NCBI RefSeq assembly: GCF_019218265.1
Contig: NZ_JAHUZE010000001.1
Coordinates: forward strand, 744,001-808,000
Direction: 5' to 3'
Origin: Maritimibacter dapengensis
GTDB lineage: Bacteria > Pseudomonadota > Alphaproteobacteria > Rhodobacterales > Rhodobacteraceae
Length of the DNA: 64,000 nucleotides
In this document: piece by piece, positions 19,462 through 27,660 of the stretch
Layout of the letters: each line of letters opens with the position of its first letter
Position numbering within the stretch: the first letter of the stretch is position 1
Position numbers and translations under genes: made by a program
Notes under the pieces: generated by a model
The model's input: the letters and a program-made list of their open reading frames with translations, nothing else
The model's database searches: none
What the model was told of the DNA's origin: nothing

Positions 19462-19884
19462 TTAGGCGACACCCATCGAAGGCGCAGCTTCGGAGTGTTC
19501 AGTGTCGGTTGTGCGCAGGTTCGCCTCGGCTTCTATTTCGGCGGCGGATTGCAGCGCTTCCGCGTCACGCTCCTTCGATCTAGCCGCTTCCATCCGGGCG
19601 AGCTTTTGTTTCAGGTCGGTTTCCAACTCCAGAAAGCTCACGTCGAACGAAGGCGGGGGGCCAGCGGGGCGGTCGCCCTCGGCCACGGCGCGCCGCAGGG
19701 CGAGCAGATCGCGCGTAGGCGCTGCCTGTGCTTCCTGGTTTGGATGGTCGCCGGCCTGTTGCCCGGCGTTCGATGTGCCAGAGTTCTGATCGACTTGTTG
19801 AACCCGGACAGGCTGGGGCAGCGGCGCGACCGGACCGCTCGACAGCGTCCGCGCACCGAGCTGTGCTACACCGGAGATTTCCAT
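19462..19884 (-). CDS. Small unknown protein, Pro/Gln-rich with charged C-terminal helix
   Basis: I do not recognise this 140-residue protein. It begins [14 protein letters not shown], has no signal peptide or membrane segment, and contains a low-complexity Pro/Gln/Asn stretch (residues ~20-55). A long amphipathic helix follows ([20 protein letters not shown], then Glu/Ala-rich sequence) that may be a coiled coil. Codon use resembles the neighbours, and the ATG lies about 60 bases from a sharp palindrome that could be its operator. It is transcribed in the same direction as accB and the RutR-like gene but is separated from both. A structural or assembly role is only a guess. Confidence 0.6.
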   Translation of the reverse strand: MEISGVAQLGARTLSSGPVAPLPQPVRVQQVDQNSGTSNAGQQAGDHPNQEAQAAPTRDLLALRRAVAEGDRPAGPPPSFDVSFLELETDLKQKLARMEAARSKERDAEALQSAAEIEAEANLRTTDTEHSEAAPSMGVA

Positions 19885-19942
19885 TTTTCAGCTCCGCGTT
19901 TGGAGCCCCCACCACGTCAGGCCATAATGTTCGCCATTTGTG

Positions 19943-19960
19943 GTTTTTGTCCACAAAAAC
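19943..19960. promoter_or_regulatory. 18-bp palindrome between the RutR-like gene and the unknown gene
   Basis: GTTTTTGT (19943-19950) and ACAAAAAC (19953-19960) are perfect inverted arms separated by CC. The site lies 59-76 bases upstream of the ATG at 19884 and just after the stop of the TetR gene. It could be an operator, or a weak AT-rich stem; I prefer an operator. Confidence 0.45.
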
Positions 19961-19972
19961 AGAGTGATATGG

Positions 19973-20620
19973 TTAAGCGTTTGTTGACACGGCCGCGTGC
20001 TGGTTGGCCGGTGTAAGCGCGGCCCGAAAAAGGTGCCGCAAAAATTCACGGGCATCGTCGAAGTGGTCGTCGCCCTCGGGCGCAAGTATTCCTCGGACCT
20101 GCGTATCGAAATCCGCATAATGCTGTGTCGTGGCCCAAATCGAGAAGATCAGGTGATACGGGTCCACATCGGCGATTTTGCCTGATTGGGTCCAGTTGCG
20201 GATGACGGCCGCCTTCTCGTCGACCAATTCGCGCAGATCACCTGTGATCATGTCCATGATGCGAGGCGCGCCCTGCACGATCTCGTTTGCGAACAAACGG
20301 CTTTCGCGTGGCATTTCCCGCGCCATGTCGAGTTTGCGCATCACATAGGCGACGATTTCCTCGATCGGGTCACCTTGCGTGTTCAGCGCGCGCAGCGGCT
20401 CGAGCCAGTCCGTCATGAGATGTCCGAGAAGTTCCACATGGATGGCTTCCTTGGACGGGAAATAATACAGAAGATTAGGCTTCGACAATCCGGCCGCCTG
20501 GGCGATCTGGTCGAGCGTGGCACCACGGAAGCCGTGTTGCGAGAAAACGTCCAGCGCCGCGTCGCGGATCGTCGCGCGATTGCGTTTCTGGATACGTGTC
20601 ACCGGTTTCTGGCTGTTCAT
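19973..20620 (-). CDS. TetR-family regulator of the RutR type
   Basis: This 215-residue regulator has an N-terminal helix-turn-helix (IRDAALDVFSQHGFRGATLD, GLSKPNLLYYFPSKEAI). The C-terminal domain matches RutR closely: MPRESRLFANEIVQGAPRIMD, TGDLRELVDEKAAVIRNW and DPYHLIFSIWATTQHYADF. E. coli RutR senses uracil/thymine and controls pyrimidine catabolism and carA. No rut, pyd or car gene is near, and I see no TTGACCA-TGGTCAA-type RutR box in the adjacent intergenic region. Ligand and targets here are therefore open. It is divergent from the acyl-CoA ligase gene. Confidence 0.85.
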   Translation of the reverse strand: MNSQKPVTRIQKRNRATIRDAALDVFSQHGFRGATLDQIAQAAGLSKPNLLYYFPSKEAIHVELLGHLMTDWLEPLRALNTQGDPIEEIVAYVMRKLDMAREMPRESRLFANEIVQGAPRIMDMITGDLRELVDEKAAVIRNWTQSGKIADVDPYHLIFSIWATTQHYADFDTQVRGILAPEGDDHFDDAREFLRHLFRAALTPANQHAAVSTNA

Positions 20621-20761
20621 GCGCGCGCCTTGTCACTTCGGAGGCCTAGATTGCATGGAACGCGGAATCGTTTCAACCGAGAGGTCGTATGACCTTACGG
20701 GATTTCACGGACTGGCGGGCCGGGCGCCACGACGGTAGTCTTCGCGGCGGGAGGATTGCGG

Positions 20762-22279
20762 ATGAATATGGCGCATTGGCTGGCGCGGGCGGCTTCGCGA
20801 GCGGGCGACGATCCGGCGCTTTTTTACGGGCACAGGCAGGTTGCGAGTTATGGCGCCTTTTTCCGGGAGGCGTCTAGTGTCGCGGGCGCCCTGCGCGAGC
20901 AGGGAATCGAGCCGGGCGATCGCGTGGCCTTGTTCATGAAGAACGTGCCCGACTACCTTATCGTGCTTTATGGCATTTGGATCTGCGGCGCGGCCGCGGT
21001 GCCGATCAACGCGAAACTCCATGCCCGAGAGGCGGCATTCATCGTCGAAGCGTCCGGCGCGAAAATGGTGTTCGTCACGGACGACTCGCTGAGCGTGGCG
21101 GTCGACGTGACCTGCGTCGACGTAGCAGATGAAGCGTTCGCCGCAATAAAGAGCGGGGCCAGTTTGGCTATCGAGGACCGCGCACCGGAGGACCTCGCAT
21201 GGCTTTTCTACACATCCGGCACGACAGGTCAGCCAAAAGGCGTGCGGATCACGCATGGCATGCTCCTGTCGATGTCGCTTGCCTACCTGTGCGACGTGGA
21301 TGACGTGGCGAAGGAGGATGCGGCATTCTACATGGCACCGATGAGTCATGGAGCCGGTCTTTATGCGCTGGTCCATGTGCTGCGCGGCGCGAGGCATATA
21401 TGTCCGGCCTCGGGCGGCTTCGATGCGGGCGAATTGCTGGACGCGGCACGGGGGCAGGGGCCACTTTCGATGTTCATGGCACCCACGATGGTGCGGCGCA
21501 TCACCGATGCGGCACGGGCAGCGGGCGACCGGGCCGACGGGATCAAGACCATCGTCTATGGCGGGGGTCCGATGTATGTCGCGGACATCGTGGAAGCGGT
21601 CGACTGGTTCGGGCCGAAATTCGTGCAGATCTACGGACAGGGGGAGTGCCCGATGTCGATCACGGCCCTGTCGCGTGAAGACGTGGCGGATCGCTCGCAT
21701 CCGAACTGGAAGACGCGCCTTGCTTCGGTCGGATGTGCGCAGTCGGTCGTCGAAGTCGCAATCGGGGACGCAGACGGAAACCCGCTTGCACCCGGCGCGG
21801 TAGGTGAGATCATGGTGCGAGGCCATACGGTGATGCCAGGCTACTGGCAAAACGAGGCGGCGACAGCGAAGACGATCCGGGACGGCTGGTTGATGACGGG
21901 TGATATGGGGTTATTGGACGGAGACGGGTATCTTACCCTGCGCGACCGCTCCAAAGACGTCATAATTTCCGGCGGCACGAACATCTATCCGCGTGAAGTG
22001 GAAGAGGCGCTTCTCACACTCGAGGGCGTGCGTGAAGTATCGGTGCTGGGGCGCCCCGATCCGGAGTGGGGCGAGGATGTCGTGGCCTTCGTGGTCGCGG
22101 ACACAGGCGTGGATGTGCCAAAACTCGACGCGCATTGCCTTGCACAAATCGCGCGTTTTAAGCGCCCCAAGGCCTATATTTTTACCGATGACTTGCCGAA
22201 AAACAACTATGGCAAGGTTTTGAAAACCGAGCTGCGTGAGCGGCTGAAGGAGATGAACGATGAGCAATCTGACAGGTAA
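20762..22279 (+). CDS. AMP-dependent acyl-CoA synthetase/ligase
   Basis: This 505-residue ANL-superfamily ligase activates a carboxylate to acyl-AMP and then acyl-CoA. The core motifs are YTSGTTGQPKGVRI (P-loop), YGGGPMY, YGQGECPMS, GWLMTGDMG, KDVIISGGTNIYPREVEE and the C-terminal KNNYGKVLK with the catalytic lysine. Length fits the medium-size aromatic/fatty acyl group. The ATG at 20762 follows GGGAGG by 7 bases. It overlaps the SDR gene by 20 bases, so the two proteins are co-translated; the substrate is unknown but may relate to 3-hydroxybutyrate or another short hydroxy/keto acid. Confidence 0.88.
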   Translation: MNMAHWLARAASRAGDDPALFYGHRQVASYGAFFREASSVAGALREQGIEPGDRVALFMKNVPDYLIVLYGIWICGAAAVPINAKLHAREAAFIVEASGAKMVFVTDDSLSVAVDVTCVDVADEAFAAIKSGASLAIEDRAPEDLAWLFYTSGTTGQPKGVRITHGMLLSMSLAYLCDVDDVAKEDAAFYMAPMSHGAGLYALVHVLRGARHICPASGGFDAGELLDAARGQGPLSMFMAPTMVRRITDAARAAGDRADGIKTIVYGGGPMYVADIVEAVDWFGPKFVQIYGQGECPMSITALSREDVADRSHPNWKTRLASVGCAQSVVEVAIGDADGNPLAPGAVGEIMVRGHTVMPGYWQNEAATAKTIRDGWLMTGDMGLLDGDGYLTLRDRSKDVIISGGTNIYPREVEEALLTLEGVREVSVLGRPDPEWGEDVVAFVVADTGVDVPKLDAHCLAQIARFKRPKAYIFTDDLPKNNYGKVLKTELRERLKEMNDEQSDR

Positions 22280-23063
22280 GACCGCCCTTGTGACCGGGTC
22301 CACTTCGGGCATCGGCCTCGCCATTGCGGTGGAGCTTGCGAAGGCGGGGGCGCGGATCGCGGTGCATTCGCTCCCCGGCGACAAGGGCGCGGACGACGCC
22401 GTGGCGGCAATGAAGGACGCAGGCGCACCGGAAGCGCGGTTTTTCGGCGCTGACGTGTCGAAGGCGGGCGAGATCCACACGTTGATGGGCGAGGCCGAGG
22501 CTTTTGGTCCGATCGACATACTCGTCAACAACGCGGGCATTCAGCACACCGCCGGTATCGCGGACATGCCGGACGAAAAATGGGACGCGATCATCGCGAT
22601 CAATCTGTCCGCCAACTTCCACACCATGAAGGCGGTCTTGCCGGGAATGGCCGCGCGCGGGTATGGGCGCGTCGTCAACATCGCCTCCGTTCACGGGCTC
22701 GTCGCCTCAAAAGACAAAACGCCATATGTCGCTGCGAAACACGGCCTCGTCGGCATGTCCAAGGTCGTCGCGCTGGAATACGCAAACAAAGGCGATGCAG
22801 CCAAAGGCGGCGTGACCGTGAACTGCATCGGTCCGGGTTGGACCGAAACCCCGTTGATCGAAGATCAGATCCAAGCGGCCGCTGCGAAAGCGGGCGGTGA
22901 CCGCGACAAAGGGATCGCGGCGCTTTTGTCGGAAAAGCAGCCGAGCGAACGGCTCACCCGCACGTCGGATCTTGGTGCGCTCGCCGTATTCCTGTGCTCG
23001 GATGCAGCGCAGAACATCACCGGGGTCACGATCCCGGTGGATGGCGGTTGGACCGCGCAGTAA
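22260..23063 (+). CDS. 3-hydroxybutyrate dehydrogenase-like SDR
   Basis: This 267-residue short-chain dehydrogenase has the NAD-binding TGSTSGIGLA, NNAGIQHTA, catalytic Ser in IASVHGLVAS, and Tyr/Lys in YVAAKHGLVG. The VHGLVASKDKTPYVAAKHGL region and a Gln-His pair after NNAG are typical of bacterial D-3-hydroxybutyrate dehydrogenase (BdhA), which oxidises 3-hydroxybutyrate to acetoacetate. The terminal GGWTAQ also fits this group. It overlaps the upstream acyl-CoA ligase, suggesting a joint path from a polyhydroxybutyrate-derived or exogenous hydroxy acid. Another hydroxy acid as substrate cannot be excluded. Confidence 0.87.
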   Translation: MSNLTGKTALVTGSTSGIGLAIAVELAKAGARIAVHSLPGDKGADDAVAAMKDAGAPEARFFGADVSKAGEIHTLMGEAEAFGPIDILVNNAGIQHTAGIADMPDEKWDAIIAINLSANFHTMKAVLPGMAARGYGRVVNIASVHGLVASKDKTPYVAAKHGLVGMSKVVALEYANKGDAAKGGVTVNCIGPGWTETPLIEDQIQAAAAKAGGDRDKGIAALLSEKQPSERLTRTSDLGALAVFLCSDAAQNITGVTIPVDGGWTAQ

Positions 23064-23123
23064 TTTTCGTTGAACCGAATTTCCGTCCCGGCGCACCTAT
23101 CGACATGAGAGGAGAGTGTCGGG

Positions 23124-23681
23124 ATGGACCCACGCGCACGGGCGCTTGACGCATATCTCGTGGCGACCGCCCGTGCAGGCGACCGACGTGCGATGGAGCG
23201 ACTGGTCCTGCATCGTGGCGACAGGCTCATGGCACATGCCGTGCGGCTGCTGGGCGACCGCGAAGTGGCGCGCGATATGGTGCAGGAAGCCTGGGTCGAG
23301 ATTATCCGGGCGCTGCCGCGCCTGAAGGACGACGGGGCTTTTCTGCCGTTCGCTCTCAGGATCGTCTCGCGCCGCGTCGCCCGTGAAATCGGGCGGCGGC
23401 AGAAGGGCCGGCGGCTCGAGGCGGCGGTGGCCGTCGAGGTCGCGGCAGAGGTTGGCGAGGCCGGGCCCGCGGCGAGCGACGCTGCCAAGGTCCGCACCGC
23501 GATCCGTGCGTTGCCGCCGGATCAGGCAGCGACTGTGGCGCTTTTCTATCTCGAAGACATGAGCGTGGCCGAAGTGGCCACGGCAACCGATGTGCCGGTC
23601 GGAACGGTCAAGACCAGGCTCATGCATGCGCGGCGAAAACTGCGCGATGTGTTGGAAGGAGACACAGATGAACAGAATTGA
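23124..23681 (+). CDS. ECF-type RNA polymerase sigma factor
   Basis: The 185-residue sigma-70-family factor has region 2 at residues ~15-80 (LVLHRGDRLMAHAVRLLGDR, ARDMVQEAWVEIIRALPRLK) and region 4 near the end (IRALPPDQAATVALFYLEDM, SVAEVATATDVPVGTVKTRL, HARRKLRDVL). No region 1 or 3 is present, as expected for extracytoplasmic-function factors. It overlaps the downstream DUF6768 gene by 14 bases, and a small membrane protein follows, so this looks like a sigma factor cotranscribed with a membrane partner. The signal and regulon are unknown. Confidence 0.87.
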   Translation: MDPRARALDAYLVATARAGDRRAMERLVLHRGDRLMAHAVRLLGDREVARDMVQEAWVEIIRALPRLKDDGAFLPFALRIVSRRVAREIGRRQKGRRLEAAVAVEVAAEVGEAGPAASDAAKVRTAIRALPPDQAATVALFYLEDMSVAEVATATDVPVGTVKTRLMHARRKLRDVLEGDTDEQN

Positions 23682-24036
23682 CAGGTTGATCGAAGAGGCA
23701 TTGTCCGAGGAGGATCGTGCCATCGTGGAGCAGACAGCGGAACGCGGTTACTTCCGTCTCGGGCTGGATCAGTTCAGCGGCAAACTCGGTTGGGTGACCT
23801 GGGTGGTAATGATCGTGCAATCCGCGATGTTCGTCGTGGGCGTTTGGGCGGCCTGGCAATTCTTCGGTGCCGGGGACGTTCTGACGGCGCTCAAATGGGG
23901 TATTCCGGCGGCCACGCTCATCGTCGTCGCGACCACATTGAAGCTCAGCCTCATGCCGCAGATGCAGGCGGACAGGGTGTTGCGGGAGTTGCGTCGGCTG
24001 GAATTGATGATCGCGCGACGGGACGCGGACGGATGA
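23668..24036 (+). CDS. DUF6768-like membrane protein, candidate anti-sigma factor
   Basis: This 122-residue protein has a cytoplasmic N-terminus (MNRIDRLIEEALSEEDRAIV), a middle acidic/aromatic stretch, two membrane helices (VTWVVMIVQSAMFVVGVWAA; IPAATLIVVATTLKLSLM) and a short basic C-terminal helix (QADRVLRELRRLELMIARR). It resembles DUF6768 proteins found beside ECF sigma genes. The 14-base overlap with the sigma gene and 4-base overlap with the next gene place it in one operon. A regulatory partner of the sigma factor is inferred from position; no zinc anti-sigma motif (HxxxCxxC) is present. Confidence 0.75.
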   Translation: MNRIDRLIEEALSEEDRAIVEQTAERGYFRLGLDQFSGKLGWVTWVVMIVQSAMFVVGVWAAWQFFGAGDVLTALKWGIPAATLIVVATTLKLSLMPQMQADRVLRELRRLELMIARRDADG

Positions 24037-24410
24037 CCGGGACAATCGCGTGGATCGCAGGTCCTTACCTCATCGCCACTGCCCTCGGTTTCCTGATTTC
24101 ACGTGGGTTCTATGAACGCATGGTCTTGGGCAATGCCGATGCGGACCCGGTGCTTCTGAACCTGTCCGGGGCGGTGCATTTCATCATCGGGGCAATCGTG
24201 CTCGCCAACCATTGGGATTGGTCCGGGCTGGGCGCAGGGGCTGTGACCTTGCTGGGCGTTGCGGCTGTTGCGAAAGGCGCGTCGCTGATCATCGTGCCCG
24301 AATTGACGCTCAAGACGCCGAAGACGGTCGGCGCGACCCTGACGGCGAGCTCCGCGGGATTTTTCATCTGGGGCGCGCTCCTGCTTTGGGTCGCTCTCAC
24401 GGGGGGCTGA
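24033..24410 (+). CDS. Small four-helix membrane protein of the sigma-factor operon
   Basis: This 125-residue integral membrane protein has about four hydrophobic helices (IAWIAGPYLIATALGFLIS, LSGAVHFIIGAIVLAN, LGAGAVTLLGVAAVAKGA, SAGFFIWGALLLWVAL). I recognise no specific family. The ATG overlaps the preceding stop (ATGA), so translation is coupled with the DUF6768 gene. A sensor or effector of the operon is plausible, but nothing in the sequence shows it. Confidence 0.75.
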   Translation: MTGTIAWIAGPYLIATALGFLISRGFYERMVLGNADADPVLLNLSGAVHFIIGAIVLANHWDWSGLGAGAVTLLGVAAVAKGASLIIVPELTLKTPKTVGATLTASSAGFFIWGALLLWVALTGG

Positions 24411-24416
24411 AACGAA

Positions 24417-24450
24417 ATTCCCCGGAGCGGGTTTGCCGCACCGGGGGAAT
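24417..24450. terminator. Long hairpin after the sigma-factor operon
   Basis: ATTCCCCGG (24417-24425) pairs with CCGGGGGAAT (24441-24450) with one bulge, and an inner GCGG/CCGC stem closes a GTTTG loop. It begins 7 bases after the operon stop. No immediate T-run follows, so it may be an imperfect terminator or an mRNA 3' stabiliser. Confidence 0.5.
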
Positions 24451-24590
24451 GGTCGAGCCATCGTGCTTAAATGCTTTTTCCCGAGTTACCCCAGCCTGTG
24501 TGTAAGTGATCCAACGCGTATCATGTTGCGCGATTCTTGACGCCACGTCAAGAATTTTTACCAAACGGAAAAATCGTTGCGAATTGCAAA

Positions 24591-24612
24591 GAAAGACCGG
24601 CCCGAAGGCCGG
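24591..24612 (-). terminator. Terminator of the PRC-barrel gene
   Basis: CCGGCC (24597-24602) and GGCCGG (24607-24612) form a 6-bp stem with a CGAA loop, extended by outer bases. On the minus strand the stem is followed by TCTTTCTTTG, a T-rich tail. It lies about 25 bases past the PRC-barrel stop. Confidence 0.75.
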
Positions 24613-24638
24613 CCCTTGGTTTTCAGAGATAGCGGGGC

Positions 24639-25382
24639 TTACGAACCCATCGCGCTGCGCAGGCTCAACTCGCCATCAATGGCGGTCGCACTCGCGGCGT
24701 CGAACTCCTGCATCTCTTTCAGTTCATCTTCGGTGTAACCCGAAACCATGAACTCGGTCGGTTCGCCGTCTTCATTCGACTCATTCACCGTCAGGCGATC
24801 GAGCCCAATGGCGACATCGTGTTCACCGAGGCCGAGGAAGCCACCGATGCCGATGACGGCCATCACTTCGCCGTTCGCTTCGACGAAGCTGTCGATTTCG
24901 CCGACGTCGTTACCTTCCTGAGAAACGACGTTGGTCCCGATCAGGGAAGAAATCTGCATGTCGGCTGCGGCCGCCATGTCGCTGTCGAGCAGCGAGCCTT
25001 CGGCGTCGGCAGCCATTTCGCCTTCGCCTTCCATCTCGTCGGTCAATTCTTCAGCACCTTCGGCCACGTCCGAACCCATTTCTTCCATGGATTCTTCGGT
25101 CTCTGCGGCCATTTCTTCGGCGCCCTGTTCGACGTCTTCAGCAGTGTTCTCGGCTGCATCAGCCACGTCTTCGGCAGTGTTCTCAAGAGCTTCGCCGGTT
25201 TCTTCAGCGGTCTTCTCGAGTTCGGTTTCGACGTCCGTAGACATCTCGGTTTCGGCTTCGACGGTTTCGCCCGCGGCCACATCACCTTCGAGTTCGGTCG
25301 TGGTATCCTGAGCAAAGGCAGAGCCAGCGGCGATGATGAGCGCGGCAGCCGATGTCATCAGGGTTTTGTTAAGCGGTTTCAT
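24639..25382 (-). CDS. Exported acidic-repeat protein with PRC-barrel domain
   Basis: The protein has 247 residues. The start is ATG 25382 with AGGAGA upstream. A signal peptide (LMTSAAALIIAAGSAFA, cut before QD) leads into a ~105-residue highly acidic, Ala/Glu/Thr-rich segment made of near-repeats of about 11 residues (for example ENTAEDVADAA, ENTAEDVEQGA). This should be a long helix or coiled coil. The final ~110 residues are a PRC-barrel (SSLIGTNVVSQEGNDVGEID, then AVIGIGGFLGLGEHDVAI). PRC-barrels occur in RimM and in many small alphaproteobacterial envelope proteins of unknown function. A periplasmic or surface location is inferred. Confidence 0.85.
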   Translation of the reverse strand: MKPLNKTLMTSAAALIIAAGSAFAQDTTTELEGDVAAGETVEAETEMSTDVETELEKTAEETGEALENTAEDVADAAENTAEDVEQGAEEMAAETEESMEEMGSDVAEGAEELTDEMEGEGEMAADAEGSLLDSDMAAAADMQISSLIGTNVVSQEGNDVGEIDSFVEANGEVMAVIGIGGFLGLGEHDVAIGLDRLTVNESNEDGEPTEFMVSGYTEDELKEMQEFDAASATAIDGELSLRSAMGS

Positions 25383-25540
25383 AAATGTTTCTCCTCTGTC
25401 TGTCTGGCCGGGTGGCCTATCTGACATCCCAATGGAACAGGAGCGACAAATGTTCCTGACTCAGAAAAATCTATTTTTTAGTTATCGAAAACAAACGGTT
25501 ATGGGTAGATTGCCGAACGCGGAGCGTCGCTGTCGGGACC

Positions 25541-25572
25541 AAAAAGAAAACGGGCCGGCGCGAGGCCGGCCC
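25541..25572 (-). terminator. acs: Terminator of acs
   Basis: GGGCCGG (25552-25558) and CCGGCCC (25566-25572) form a perfect 7-bp stem with a 7-base loop. Read on the minus strand it is followed by GTTTTCTTTTTGG. It lies 41 bases after the acs stop. Confidence 0.9.
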
Positions 25573-25612
25573 AGTCGACGGTCCCGAACAGGTCGGGATC
25601 CGGCGGGGAGTG

Positions 25613-27550
25613 TTACTTGTTCATCCGGTTGTCGATCAACTCGTCGACCACGGATGGGTCGGCCAGCGTCGACGTGTCGCCAAGCGCGCCGTAATCGTTC
25701 TCGGCGATCTTGCGCAGAATGCGGCGCATGATCTTGCCGGAACGGGTTTTCGGCAGGCCCGGAGCCCATTGAATGAGGTCTGGCGACGCGATGGGGCCGA
25801 TTTCCTGACGAACCCAATTACGAAGCTCGGTCTTGAGTTCGTCGGTGTATTCCTCGCCTTCCATCAGGGTGACATAGCAATAGATGCCCTGTCCCTTGAT
25901 GTCGTGCGGATAGCCCACCACGGCGGCTTCCGCGACTTTGGCGTGGGCGACGAGCGCGCTTTCCACCTCGGCGGTGCCCATGCGGTGGCCGGAGACGTTG
26001 ATCACGTCATCGACGCGGCCTGTGATCCAGTAATCGCCATCGGCATCGCGGCGGCAACCGTCACCGGCGAAGTAGTAGCCTTTATAGTCCGAGAAATAGG
26101 TCTTCACGAAGCGTTCGTGGTCACCGTAGACGGTTCGCATCTGGCCGGGCCAGCTGTCGGCGATGCACAGCACGCCTTCGCATTCCGTTTCGGCGATCTC
26201 GGTCCCCGCGGTCGGGTCGAGGACGACCGGCTGCACGCCGAAGAAGGGCTTCATGGCCGCGCCGGGTTTGGTCGCATGAGCGCCGGGCAGGGGGGTCATC
26301 ATGTGACCGCCGGTCTCGGTCTGCCACCACGTGTCGACGATGGGGCAATTCCCCTTGCCGACGACGTCGTTATACCAGTTCCACGCTTCCGGGTTGATCG
26401 GCTCGCCCACGGTGCCCAGCACCTTGAGGTCCGAGAGATCGTATTTCTCGACCCAGGAGTTGCCCTGACCCATGAGCGCACGCAGCGCGGTGGGGGCGGT
26501 GTAGAACTGGTTCACCTTGTGCTTTTCGCAGACGGCCCAGAATCGGCCCGCATCCGGATAGGTGGGCACGCCTTCGAACATCAGCGTGGTCGCGCCGTTC
26601 GCGAGCGGGCCATAAACGATGTAGCTGTGGCCGGTGACCCAGCCCACGTCGGCCGTGCACCAGTAGATGTCGCCGTCGTGATAGTCGAACGTCACCTCAT
26701 GGGTGAGCGCGGCATAAAGCAGGTAGCCGCCGGTGGTGTGGACCACGCCCTTGGGCGCGCCGGTAGAGCCGGAGGTGTAGAGGATAAAGAGTTCGTCCTC
26801 GGCATTCATCGGTTCCGGTGCGCACTCACTCGACGCCTCGTTCAACAGCGCGGTGTAGCCGTGATCGTGCTTACTCATGCCGACATCGGCGCCGGTGCGC
26901 TCGACCACCAGACAGGCGACGTCGCCGCAATGCTCGCGCGCCTTGTCCACGTTTTTCTTGAGCGGCGTATTGCGACCACCGCGCGGCGCTTCGTCGGCGG
27001 TGATGATAAGCTTGGCGTCACAGCCCGACACGCGGGCGGCGAGTGCTTCGGGCGAAAAACCCGCGAAGACGATCGAATGGATCGCGCCGATCCGCGTGCA
27101 GGCCAGCATCGCATAGGCCGCCTCGGGGATCATCGGGAGATACAGCACGACACGGTCGCCTTTGCCTACGCCCAATCCCTTGAGCACGTTGGCGAATTTG
27201 TTCACCTTCTCGGACAGCTCATTGTAGGTGATGTGCTGGTCGACGTTGGGATCGTCCGACTCCCAGATGATCGCGGTCTGGTCGCCACGGGTGGCGAGGT
27301 GACGGTCGATGCAATTGACCGAGACATTCAGTTCTCCGTCCTCGAACCATTTGATCGAGACGTTGTGGTAGTCGAACGACGTGTTCTTGATCTTGGTCGG
27401 CGTCTTGGACCATTCGAGACGCGTCATCTGTTCTTTCCAGAACGCTTCGGGGTCGTTCACGGACGCCGCGTACATCGCGTCGTATTTTGCCTGATCGACA
27501 TGGGCGTTTTTCTTGAATTCTGCGGATGGGGGGTAAGTGTTGCCGGACAT
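25613..27550 (-). CDS. acs: Acetyl-coenzyme A synthetase
   Basis: This 645-residue AMP-forming ligase converts acetate, ATP and CoA to acetyl-CoA. Core motifs include [20 protein letters not shown], the [12 protein letters not shown] segment, [20 protein letters not shown], and the C-terminal [15 protein letters not shown] whose lysine is the usual acetylation site. Family-typical length. It is the last gene of a leftward set that starts with a solute-binding protein and Liv-type ABC components. A 110-base gap with a hairpin separates it from livF, so it may have partly independent expression. AGGAGGAGGAC gives a very strong ribosome binding site. Confidence 0.98.
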   Translation of the reverse strand: MSGNTYPPSAEFKKNAHVDQAKYDAMYAASVNDPEAFWKEQMTRLEWSKTPTKIKNTSFDYHNVSIKWFEDGELNVSVNCIDRHLATRGDQTAIIWESDDPNVDQHITYNELSEKVNKFANVLKGLGVGKGDRVVLYLPMIPEAAYAMLACTRIGAIHSIVFAGFSPEALAARVSGCDAKLIITADEAPRGGRNTPLKKNVDKAREHCGDVACLVVERTGADVGMSKHDHGYTALLNEASSECAPEPMNAEDELFILYTSGSTGAPKGVVHTTGGYLLYAALTHEVTFDYHDGDIYWCTADVGWVTGHSYIVYGPLANGATTLMFEGVPTYPDAGRFWAVCEKHKVNQFYTAPTALRALMGQGNSWVEKYDLSDLKVLGTVGEPINPEAWNWYNDVVGKGNCPIVDTWWQTETGGHMMTPLPGAHATKPGAAMKPFFGVQPVVLDPTAGTEIAETECEGVLCIADSWPGQMRTVYGDHERFVKTYFSDYKGYYFAGDGCRRDADGDYWITGRVDDVINVSGHRMGTAEVESALVAHAKVAEAAVVGYPHDIKGQGIYCYVTLMEGEEYTDELKTELRNWVRQEIGPIASPDLIQWAPGLPKTRSGKIMRRILRKIAENDYGALGDTSTLADPSVVDELIDNRMNK

Positions 27551-27585
27551 GTCGTCCTCCTCCTCGCCGTTGGTTTGTATTGCAT

Positions 27586-27607
27586 GAGACGGCGCGAACG
27601 CCGCCTC
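27586..27607 (-). promoter_or_regulatory. Stable hairpin between livF-type gene and acs
   Basis: On the minus strand GAGGCGGCG–TTCG–CGCCGTCTC forms a 9-bp stem (one G-U) with a UUCG loop. No T-tail follows, so it is more likely an attenuator, RNA-processing or stability element than a full terminator. It sits in the 110-base gap before acs. Confidence 0.5.
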
Positions 27608-27660
27608 AGGTTTCGGCTGATGCGTCGCAGGCCCCTCCCGACCGGCGACACGGCCCCCGC

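Noticed and set aside
20621-20761. RutR operator between the RutR-like gene and the ligase gene
   Set aside because: I found no TTGACCA/TGGTCAA-like pair in the gap.
20689-20877. Short open frame with ATG at 20689 just before the ligase gene
   Set aside because: It overlaps the ligase start out of frame, has no recognised domain, and the ligase has the better ribosome binding site.
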